From Thermoplasmatota archaeon (GTDB lineage: Archaea; Thermoplasmatota; JAQUQK01): 6,099 nucleotides of DNA. The stretch lies in the NCBI GenBank assembly GCA_028716125.1, contig JAQUQK010000118.1, positions 1 to 6,099 of the forward strand. The letters run 5' to 3'. This document shows, in pieces, positions 1 through 5,918 of the stretch. Position numbers and translations under genes: made by a program. Within the stretch, counting starts at the first letter, position 1, and every line of letters begins with the position of its first letter. The notes below the pieces were generated by a model. It was not told the DNA's origin, did no database searches, and saw only the letters and a list, made by a program, of their open reading frames with translations.

Positions 1-70
1 GAGAACCGGCAGAATAACTGCAAGTTAGCATTCCAATAAAAAAGGCCAGGTTCGTCGGACGCCAGTTTTC

Positions 71-74
71 GGAG
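71..74 (+). promoter_or_regulatory. Possible Shine-Dalgarno for the P-type ATPase
   Basis: GGAG lies ten bases before the ATG at 85. The spacing is slightly long but workable. A nearby ATG at 78 is in another frame, so it does not compete for this protein. A weak A-rich, TATA-like stretch (about 34-42) lies further upstream and would place transcription start near 65. Confidence 0.4.
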
Positions 75-84
75 AAGATGTCGT

Positions 85-2694
85 ATGGCAGATTCAAACG
101 CGAAAAAGGCAAGCGCAGGATTTGAAATAGATGGCATAATCGGGCTCTCCGAAGAGGGGGCCGTAAGCAGGCGGAACGTCGAAGGATACAATGAACTGCC
201 ATCATCCAAGCCGCGCAGCATTTTCCAGATTGCATTCGAGGTAATAAAGGAACCCATGTTCCTCCTGCTTGTGGCTGGAGGTGTAATATATTTCCTGCTT
301 GGAGACATTGAAGAAGCAATTATGCTGCTTGGCTTTGTTTTCGTCGTTATGGGCATAACCCTTTATCAGGAGAGCAAGACCGAACGGGCGCTTGAAGCGT
401 TGCGCGACCTATCCAGCCCCAGGGCGCTCGTGCTGAGGGACGGCGAGCAAAAGAGAATTGCGGGGCGCGAAGTCGTCCGCGGCGACGTAATCTTCATATC
501 CGAAGGAGACCGCGTGCCGGCCGATGTGGTCATAGTGAAATGCACCAATCTTTCAATTGACGAATCGCTTCTTACTGGCGAATCGGTTCCAGTGAGAAAG
601 ACTAGCGGAAACGGCTTGGAGGATATGGGAAAGCCGGGAGGCGACGACCTGCCGTTTGCATACTCCGGAACTCTTGTTACGCAGGGCCAGGGAATCGCAA
701 TTGTAAAGTCGACGGGAATGCGCACCGAGATAGGCAAGATCGGCAAGGCTCTGCAATCCGTTGAGCAGGAAGAAACCAAGCTGCAGAAGGACACGGGAAA
801 GCTCGTGAGGAACCTTGCGCTTCTGGGCCTGTCGCTTTGCTCCATTGTAGTTGTATCATACGGGCTTACCCGCGGCAACACGCTGCAAAGTTGGATCCAG
901 GGTCTGCTTGCCGGAATAACAATGGCGATGGCAGTCCTTCCGGAGGAATTTCCGGTGGTTCTTACAATATTCCTTGCTTTAGGCGCCTGGAGAATGTCGC
1001 AGAAAAAAGTCCTCACCCGCAGAATTCCTGCCATAGAAACCCTTGGCTCCGCCACCGTTCTTTGCACGGATAAGACCGGAACGCTTACGCAAAATCGTAT
1101 GACGGTAAGAAAAATTTTTGCCAATGGAAACTTCCACGACGTTAATGAATCGAAAGAAAGGCTTCCGGACGAATTCCACGAAGTTGCGGAATTCAGCATA
1201 CTTGCAAGCCACAGGGATCCGTTTGACCCGATGGAGAAGGCGTTCAAGAAGTTCGGCGACGAACACCTTGCCGATACCGAGCATCTGCACCCCGGCTGGA
1301 CTCTTCTCCAGCAATACCCGCTTTCGAAGGAACTGCTTGCGATGTCCCACGTCTGGAAATCCCCCGACGGGCGCGATTACGTAATTGCGGCCAAGGGCGC
1401 TCCCGAGGCGATAGCCGATCTGTGCCATTTCGACGACATGGAGAAAAAGATACTATTGGAACATATAAGCCAAATGGCAGATGAGGGTTTGCGGGTGCTT
1501 GGCATTGCAAGGGCGAAATTTAGCGAATCCGAGTCTGAACTTCCGGAAATACAGCATGACTTTGACTTCGAATTCCTGGGTCTTATAGGGCTTGAGGATC
1601 CAGTTAGGCCCGGCGTGCCGGAAGCGATTATGGAGTGCAAAAACGCAGGAGTAAGAGTGGTGATGATAACGGGCGATTATCCGGGCACGGCAAGGGCGAT
1701 AGCAAGCCAGATTGGGCTGGATCTAAACGGCGGAATAATAACAGGCCCGAATATGGAACTCATGGGCGAAGAAGAGCTTAGGGAGCGCATAAAGACCGCC
1801 CATGTTTTCGCAAGGGTCGTGCCGGAGCAGAAGCTTCGCATCGTCAACGCCCTCAAATCGAACGGCGAGATAGTGGCGATGACGGGCGACGGGGTGAACG
1901 ATGCGCCTGCGCTAAAATCCGCAAACATAGGAATTGCAATGGGCGGGAGGGGAACCGACGTTGCCCGCGAAGCGTCCTCGCTCGTGCTGCTTGACGACCA
2001 CTTTGCATCGATTGTCCAGGCAATAAGGCAGGGAAGGAGAATTTTCGACAATCTCAAAAAGGCGATGTCCTATATACTTGCAGTGCACGTCCCGATTGCA
2101 GGTATGTCCCTTCTTCCGGTTTTGCTTGGGTGGCCGCTTGTGCTGCTGCCGGTTCACGTCGTTTTCCTTGAACTCATAATCGACCCGGCCTGCTCGATAG
2201 TCTTCGAGGTCGAGCAAGAAGAAAAAGACATAATGAACCGCCTGCCGAGGGACCCGAAAAAGCCGCTTTTCGGAAAGCGCACGATAGGAATCAGCATTTT
2301 GCAGGGCGCAAGCGTTCTTGCAGTGGTTTTCGCAGTCTTTGCCACAGGGCTGTTGCGCGGCCTTGGGGAAGCCGAGGCGAGGGCTCTTGCGTTCACGACG
2401 CTAATTGTTGCAAACATCGCCCTAATACTTGCGAACCGCTCGTGGTCGAGAACGATCGTCTCAACGCTGAAAGTCCGCAACCCTGCGCTTTGGTGGGTCG
2501 TCGGAGGAGCGGCCGCGTTCCTCGCGGCGGTGCTATGCATTCCCACCCTTCGCAGCACGTTCAAGTTCGCATCTCTGAGCATTATCGACGCTGCGATATG
2601 CATTGCTGCCGGAATTCTGAGCATCGTCTGGTTTGAGGTCTTAAAGAAGATAAATAAAGGAACGCCTGCAAAAGAACCGCAGAACGGCAACTGA
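85..2694 (+). CDS. P-type cation-transporting ATPase (P2A-like, PEEFP subtype)
   Basis: An 869-residue membrane pump that uses ATP through an aspartyl-phosphate intermediate. Seen: N-terminal cytoplasmic segment; helices about 57-73 and 75-94; actuator domain with TGES at 164-167; helices about 243-262 and 272-301, the second with PEEFP at 286-290; phosphorylation motif DKTGTLTQN with Asp329; nucleotide-binding KGAPE at 437-441; MITGD at 527-531; GDGVNDAP hinge at 601-608; then six more hydrophobic segments to about 851. This is the ten-helix layout and length of P2-type (Ca2+/Na+,K+-like) pumps. There is no N-terminal CxxC or His-rich domain, so a P1B copper/zinc pump is unlikely. Helix 4 has PEEFP, not PEGLP. 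Helix 5 has His668 near where SERCA has Asn768, and helix 6 reads ELIID (696-700), keeping an Asp at the SERCA Asp800 position. The ion is therefore uncertain. The ATG at 85 is the only ATG/GTG/TTG start in frame after the stop at 37-39. Confidence 0.95.
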   Translation: MADSNAKKASAGFEIDGIIGLSEEGAVSRRNVEGYNELPSSKPRSIFQIAFEVIKEPMFLLLVAGGVIYFLLGDIEEAIMLLGFVFVVMGITLYQESKTERALEALRDLSSPRALVLRDGEQKRIAGREVVRGDVIFISEGDRVPADVVIVKCTNLSIDESLLTGESVPVRKTSGNGLEDMGKPGGDDLPFAYSGTLVTQGQGIAIVKSTGMRTEIGKIGKALQSVEQEETKLQKDTGKLVRNLALLGLSLCSIVVVSYGLTRGNTLQSWIQGLLAGITMAMAVLPEEFPVVLTIFLALGAWRMSQKKVLTRRIPAIETLGSATVLCTDKTGTLTQNRMTVRKIFANGNFHDVNESKERLPDEFHEVAEFSILASHRDPFDPMEKAFKKFGDEHLADTEHLHPGWTLLQQYPLSKELLAMSHVWKSPDGRDYVIAAKGAPEAIADLCHFDDMEKKILLEHISQMADEGLRVLGIARAKFSESESELPEIQHDFDFEFLGLIGLEDPVRPGVPEAIMECKNAGVRVVMITGDYPGTARAIASQIGLDLNGGIITGPNMELMGEEELRERIKTAHVFARVVPEQKLRIVNALKSNGEIVAMTGDGVNDAPALKSANIGIAMGGRGTDVAREASSLVLLDDHFASIVQAIRQGRRIFDNLKKAMSYILAVHVPIAGMSLLPVLLGWPLVLLPVHVVFLELIIDPACSIVFEVEQEEKDIMNRLPRDPKKPLFGKRTIGISILQGASVLAVVFAVFATGLLRGLGEAEARALAFTTLIVANIALILANRSWSRTIVSTLKVRNPALWWVVGGAAAFLAAVLCIPTLRSTFKFASLSIIDAAICIAAGILSIVWFEVLKKINKGTPAKEPQNGN

Positions 2695-2706
2695 CCTGCA
2701 TTGAAC

Positions 2707-2725
2707 TTCTCTTTTTCGATTTTCT
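2707..2725 (+). terminator. T-rich tract after the ATPase gene
   Basis: A pyrimidine stretch with runs of five and four T starts about a dozen bases after the ATPase stop codon. Archaeal RNA polymerase commonly terminates at oligo-T tracts without a hairpin, so this is a plausible terminator. No stable stem was seen. If real, the ATPase and the downstream transporter are separate transcripts. Confidence 0.4.
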
Positions 2726-2749
2726 ATGCCAAAAACCCTTTAGGTAGTC

Positions 2750-2758
2750 ATATTATTC
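2750..2758 (+). promoter_or_regulatory. Possible TATA-like box before the CDF transporter
   Basis: The AT-rich stretch ATATTATT is the best TATA-like match in the gap. It would place transcription start near 2780, giving a leader of about 30 bases to the ATG at 2811. The match is weak. Confidence 0.3.
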
Positions 2759-2810
2759 GGGATTTGGGCAAAGCGAAAGCGTTGCAGGATTGGTCAGTTT
2801 GGAAGCAAGA

Positions 2811-4043
2811 ATGAGCAAGTGGCTGTTGAGGCTTTTTGTCAAGAACTATGAAAACACGAAAGACCCGAAGGTCTGGATGGGCTACGGCCTGCTTGAAGGG
2901 TGGCTCAGCATCATCGGCAACACTGCGCTTTTCTTTGTAAAATATTTCATAGGCATAAGCATAAACAGCATTTCGCTTATTGCGGACGCATTCCACACGC
3001 TTTCTGATACACTTACTTCGGTTGTAGTTGTCATCGGTTTCAAGATGTCGGCAAAGGCGCCGGACAAAGAGCACCCATTCGGCCACGGCAGGATAGAGGC
3101 CATTGCATCGATAGTAATTGCCGTTCTTCTTGGCGTCGTCGGCGCGGACTTCATGTGGCAGAGCATCCAGAGGCTAATGCAGGTAATTGCGGGGCATCCC
3201 GCGCCAGTGACAGGGGACTACATCGCAATGGCTGCAATCGCTCTTTCCGTCATATTCAAGGAATCGATGGCGGAGTTCTCAATAAATCTCGGCAAGATTA
3301 TTAACAGCCAGGCGCTGAAAGCCGATGCATGGCACCACCGATCCGATGCGATTGCGTCGTTTTTCGTGCTTATTGCAATCATCGCCGCAAAATTCGGCGC
3401 ATTGTGGCTCGACCCGATAATGGGCATCGGGGTTTCGCTTCTGATACTCAAGGTCGGCGTTGACGTCCTGCGCGAATCTTCCCAGATACTTATTGGCCGT
3501 GTCAACGAAGAAGAGGTTGCAAAAATAGAGGAAACCGTCAAGGGCGTGGCAGGATGCGAGGGCGTTCACCGCCTCGCGGTCCACGATTATGGCATGACGA
3601 AAGTGGTCTCAATGCATATTGAGGTCTCTGACGAATCTTCTTTCGACGAGGCGCATGTGATTGCTGACACAGTGGAGAAAAACATAGAAAACGCGCTTGG
3701 CAAGAATGTTACTACGGTCGTTCATGTCGACCCGAAAGCATCGCATCATAACGGCGCAAACAATCTCATCGATGATGTCATCAAAATCATACTTGGAGAG
3801 AATGGCGTGATGGGCGCGCACAAGATGTGGATAATAGGTGGCGCGAAAAAGAACATGGTTTTCCATCTGATAGTCGACCCTAAAATGAGCGTCAAGGATT
3901 CGCATGAAATAACCCGTTCGCTTAAGGCGAAGATTTGGAAAATTTTCGACGGCAGCATAACAATCCACGTCGAGCCCTGTGAAAAGAAATGCGCCGAGTG
4001 CATAAGCCGCTGCCCTGAAAAAAGAAATGTTGCGCAGAAATAA
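2811..4043 (+). CDS. Cation diffusion facilitator (CDF) efflux transporter with extended C-terminus
   Basis: A six-helix secondary transporter expected to export Zn2+, or possibly Fe2+, Co2+ or another divalent metal, in exchange for protons. Residue numbers here count from the ATG. Seen: DAFHTLSD in helix 2 with His62 and Asp66; the family motif HPFGHGRIE at 88-96; WHHRSD in helix 5 with His175 and Asp179. HxxxD at both sites is typical of Zn-type members, not the DxxxD of Mn-type ones. The usual cytoplasmic dimerisation domain covers about 229-309 and ends in VVHVDP. A second segment, about 316-390, repeats its layout and ends in TIHVEP, followed by a tail with Cys390, Cys394, Cys397 and Cys401. 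At 410 residues it is about 100 longer than a basic CDF. A TTG at 2790 would add seven residues; the ATG at 2811 is preferred because it precedes the basic MSKWLLR start and no good ribosome site supports the TTG. It follows the P-type ATPase on the same strand, which fits a metal-homeostasis locus. Confidence 0.93.
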   Translation: MSKWLLRLFVKNYENTKDPKVWMGYGLLEGWLSIIGNTALFFVKYFIGISINSISLIADAFHTLSDTLTSVVVVIGFKMSAKAPDKEHPFGHGRIEAIASIVIAVLLGVVGADFMWQSIQRLMQVIAGHPAPVTGDYIAMAAIALSVIFKESMAEFSINLGKIINSQALKADAWHHRSDAIASFFVLIAIIAAKFGALWLDPIMGIGVSLLILKVGVDVLRESSQILIGRVNEEEVAKIEETVKGVAGCEGVHRLAVHDYGMTKVVSMHIEVSDESSFDEAHVIADTVEKNIENALGKNVTTVVHVDPKASHHNGANNLIDDVIKIILGENGVMGAHKMWIIGGAKKNMVFHLIVDPKMSVKDSHEITRSLKAKIWKIFDGSITIHVEPCEKKCAECISRCPEKRNVAQK

Positions 4044-4047
4044 TTCA

Positions 4048-4063
4048 TTTTTCGGAAGAAAAA
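4048..4063 (+). repeat. Short perfect inverted repeat after the CDF gene
   Basis: TTTTTC and GAAAAA flank a GGAA loop, giving a six-pair stem closed by a GNRA-type tetraloop, four bases after the CDF stop codon. It has no T tract after it, so it is not a classic intrinsic terminator, although its own five-T arm could act as an archaeal one. It may be chance in AT-rich spacer DNA. Confidence 0.35.
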
Positions 4064-4083
4064 CAATCAAAATTCATTAAGAA

Positions 4084-4091
4084 TTAAATAT
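4084..4091 (+). promoter_or_regulatory. TATA-like box for the arginine decarboxylase unit
   Basis: TTAAATAT is centred about 29 bases before the ATG at 4117, preceded by a purine-rich AAGAA that could serve as the BRE. In archaea transcription starts roughly 25 bases after the TATA centre, so the message would begin at or within a few bases of the ATG (leaderless). No Shine-Dalgarno lies before the ATG, which agrees. Confidence 0.6.
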
Positions 4092-4116
4092 CGCGATTCG
4101 ATTCACCTATGTTGAC

Positions 4117-4707
4117 ATGCACGGAATGTTTTTACCGAAGAAATTCTTCGTGACGTCAGGCCATGCACAGGACCCGGAATCGGAACTGAACGCCTTTGAC
4201 AAGGCTTTGATGGATGCGGGAATAACGCAGTGCAACCTCGTTTCCGTAAGCTCAATCCTTCCGCCGGATTCAGAAGAAGTTGAGCCGCAATACATCACGC
4301 CAGGAACAATCACTTTTGCAGTGCTTGCAAGAATGGACGGCGTTGACGGCGACCGCATCGGCGCGGGTATTGGCTGGGGAATGTGCGAGACAGCATCCGG
4401 CAAGAAATACGGTATCGTCGCCGAGCACCACGACAACTCCTCGAAGAAATACATCGAGCGCAAGCTGGAAGACAAGATGAAGCAGATGGCACGCTGGCGC
4501 AGGATGAAGCTAAAATGGTTCAAGACGCGCGTCGAGTCCCTTGAAGTGGACGACGACATGAATGGATGCGTCCTAACCGCGCTTGTTTATCTTCCATGGG
4601 AAGAGTCCATGGGAAAGAGAATGCCTTTCAAGGACAAGAGCGAGATGGAAAAGCAGGAAAAGGCATACAAGGTGAGCCCTCATGCCCGCAAAATCGGGAC
4701 GAGGTAA
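4117..4707 (+). CDS. pdaD: Pyruvoyl-dependent arginine decarboxylase
   Basis: Converts arginine to agmatine and CO2, the first step of archaeal polyamine synthesis. The proenzyme cuts itself between two serines and the second becomes the pyruvoyl cofactor. Seen: LNAFDKAL at 24-31, whose Asp28 matches Asp35 of the M. jannaschii enzyme; NLVSVSSILPP at 40-50, so cleavage is predicted between Ser45 and Ser46, giving a beta chain of 45 residues and an alpha chain starting at the pyruvoyl group; and Glu103 in GIVAEHH, matching catalytic Glu109 of M. jannaschii. The core ends near TALVYL (159). A further charged tail of about 37 residues goes beyond the roughly 165-residue M. jannaschii protein. The start rests on the ATG sitting where a leaderless message would begin; Met4 is a possible alternative. 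The gene overlaps the DHS-family gene by 26 bases, so the two are very likely cotranscribed. Confidence 0.93.
   Translation: MHGMFLPKKFFVTSGHAQDPESELNAFDKALMDAGITQCNLVSVSSILPPDSEEVEPQYITPGTITFAVLARMDGVDGDRIGAGIGWGMCETASGKKYGIVAEHHDNSSKKYIERKLEDKMKQMARWRRMKLKWFKTRVESLEVDDDMNGCVLTALVYLPWEESMGKRMPFKDKSEMEKQEKAYKVSPHARKIGTR
4671..4675 (+). promoter_or_regulatory. Shine-Dalgarno for the DHS-family gene, inside pdaD
   Basis: GGTGA matches the core complement of the archaeal 16S rRNA 3' end and lies six bases before the ATG at 4682. Its last three bases (TGA, 4673-4675) also form the stop that closes the downstream reading frame on its upstream side, so no earlier start is possible. It fixes the start and suggests translational coupling to pdaD. 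Confidence 0.7.
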
Positions 4708-5809
4708 GGCTTCGGAGCGATCTGCGCACGCACAAACCGCCCAAGGTGCGCAGGAATCGGAACGCGCTAAGGAACGTGCACAACTTCTATCAAAGCCCAT
4801 CAAGCCCGTCGACTTTTCAAAAGTATCGACCGTTTCAGACCTTGTAGAGGCGTTCAAGAATACCTCGATACAGGCGCGAAATATCGGCCAGTGCGCCGAC
4901 GTTGTCGAGAGTATGCTCAAGGACAAGAGCAGGCCAACTGTTATTCTTGGACTCTCTGGCCCGCTTATTGCGGCAGGGCTTCGCAAGGTCATCCGCGACA
5001 TGATAGAGCTTGGAATTGTCGACGTCATCGCATCTACGGGCGCAGTTCTTTATCAGGACTTCTATCAGGCGCGTGGATTCAAGCACTACAAGGGCTCCAC
5101 CGACATGGATGATACAAAACTTCGTGACCATTACATCGACCGCATTTACGACACTCTCGTCGATGAGCTGAAATTCGAGGAAACTGACCGCTACATCTCT
5201 ACAATAATGCAGAAGCTGGAAAACCGCGCATACTCAAGCCGTGAATTTTTGAGCATTCTTGGCAAGCACGCTGACGACGAGGAATCCATACTTTACACCG
5301 CATACAAGCACGGCGTGCCGGTTTTCAGCCCGGCGCTCAACGACAGCTCGATAGGCATTGGACTTACGATTTACCACGCCAAAAATCGCGGCAAGCCGCA
5401 CGCAACCATTGATCCAATCCAGGACAACTATGAGCTTACCGAAATTATACTCAAGTCCAGCAAGACCGCAGTGATTTACGTTGGCGGCGGAACGCCCAAG
5501 AACTGGATAAACGACTCAGAAGTGATGGCGCAATACGTTTTCAACCCCAAGATTCACGGCCACGAGTACGCAATACAGATTACGACCGCGAACCCGACAG
5601 ACGGTGGGCTTTCCGGCTCGACTCTCCAAGAAGCGCAGTCCTGGGGCAAGATAGACAAGAAAGCGACGAAGGCCACCGCATACGTGGAGGCAAGCGTTGC
5701 GCTCCCGCTTATCGTTGGCTCGATAATCCAGAAAGGCGTCTGGAAGAACCGCCCCCGTCTTCAGTTTAAGTGGAAAGGCGACGAGCTCGTTGCTGTAGAG
5801 AAAAAGTAA
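4682..5809 (+). CDS. Deoxyhypusine synthase family protein (aIF5A modification or homospermidine-type)
   Basis: Family enzymes use NAD to transfer an aminobutyl group from spermidine to a lysine of initiation factor 5A, or in relatives to a small amine. Seen: a charged, Ala/Ser-rich N-terminal extension of about 35 residues; the core from LLSKPIKPVDFSK; the NAD-region segment ASTGAVLYQDF (117-127); FSPALNDSSIG (215-225); VGGGTPKNWI (267-276); and the catalytic segment GGLSGSTLQEAQSWGKI (308-324). Lys323 matches human Lys329, the residue that forms the enzyme intermediate; Trp321 and Glu317 match human Trp327 and Glu323. By alignment from memory, Asp243, His288 and Asp316 of the human enzyme correspond to Ile226, Asn274 and Leu310 here, a pattern I associate with bacterial DHS-like proteins such as the Anabaena homospermidine synthase SpeY. 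Family membership is firm, exact substrate is not. The start is forced: the frame opens at 4676 and no other ATG, GTG or TTG occurs before the core. The upstream overlap with an agmatine-forming enzyme supports a polyamine role. Confidence 0.9.
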   Translation: MPAKSGRGKASERSAHAQTAQGAQESERAKERAQLLSKPIKPVDFSKVSTVSDLVEAFKNTSIQARNIGQCADVVESMLKDKSRPTVILGLSGPLIAAGLRKVIRDMIELGIVDVIASTGAVLYQDFYQARGFKHYKGSTDMDDTKLRDHYIDRIYDTLVDELKFEETDRYISTIMQKLENRAYSSREFLSILGKHADDEESILYTAYKHGVPVFSPALNDSSIGIGLTIYHAKNRGKPHATIDPIQDNYELTEIILKSSKTAVIYVGGGTPKNWINDSEVMAQYVFNPKIHGHEYAIQITTANPTDGGLSGSTLQEAQSWGKIDKKATKATAYVEASVALPLIVGSIIQKGVWKNRPRLQFKWKGDELVAVEKK

Positions 5810-5823
5810 GTTGCGCTTTCGCA

Positions 5824-5870
5824 TTCTCTTTCATATTTCTTGTTTTGTATTCTTAATTGTTTTCCATTTT
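5824..5870 (+). terminator. T-rich tract after the DHS-family gene
   Basis: Several T runs, including three runs of four T and many of three, begin about 15 bases after the stop codon, with no clear hairpin. This is the usual look of archaeal oligo-T termination and probably ends the pdaD/DHS-family transcript. Confidence 0.5.
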
Positions 5871-5883
5871 ATCATCGCAACCG

Positions 5884-5891
5884 TTTTAAAG
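5884..5891 (+). promoter_or_regulatory. TATA-like box for the partial last gene
   Basis: TTTTAAAG is centred about 31 bases before the ATG at 5919, with CGCAAC (5876-5881) just upstream as a possible BRE. This spacing predicts a transcript starting a few bases before, or at, the ATG. The arrangement matches the one before pdaD. Confidence 0.6.
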
Positions 5892-5918
5892 AATCAAGCG
5901 TTTTCCCGGCGCGATACA

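Noticed and set aside
1..39. Possible 3' end of an upstream gene
   Set aside because: All three plus frames are open from the window edge to a stop at 37-39, 26-28 or 15-17, but the stretches are too short to recognise any protein or choose a frame.
366..1247. A 293-codon minus-strand open frame inside the ATPase gene
   Set aside because: It lies wholly opposite the strongly conserved actuator and phosphorylation regions of the P-type ATPase, and its translation is Ser/Arg-rich with no domain; it is a shadow of the real gene.
2154..2690. A 178-codon minus-strand open frame at the end of the ATPase gene
   Set aside because: It overlaps the helix 6-10 coding region and has no recognisable protein pattern.
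4048..4063. Intrinsic terminator after the CDF gene
   Set aside because: The stem is only six mostly A-T pairs and no T tract follows it, so I list it only as an inverted repeat.
3609..4070. A 153-codon minus-strand open frame opposite the CDF C-terminal region
   Set aside because: The plus strand carries clear CDF motifs there; the antisense translation shows no family signature and no promoter or ribosome site.
4117..4707. Pyruvoyl-dependent S-adenosylmethionine decarboxylase instead of arginine decarboxylase
   Set aside because: The SSILPP cleavage motif, LNAFD and the Glu103 context match the M. jannaschii arginine decarboxylase; a switch to AdoMet in the crenarchaeal type occurs in a different, AdoMetDC-derived family.
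4573..5028. A 151-codon minus-strand open frame across the pdaD/DHS junction
   Set aside because: Both plus-strand genes have conserved motifs and a Shine-Dalgarno here, so the antisense frame is best read as chance.
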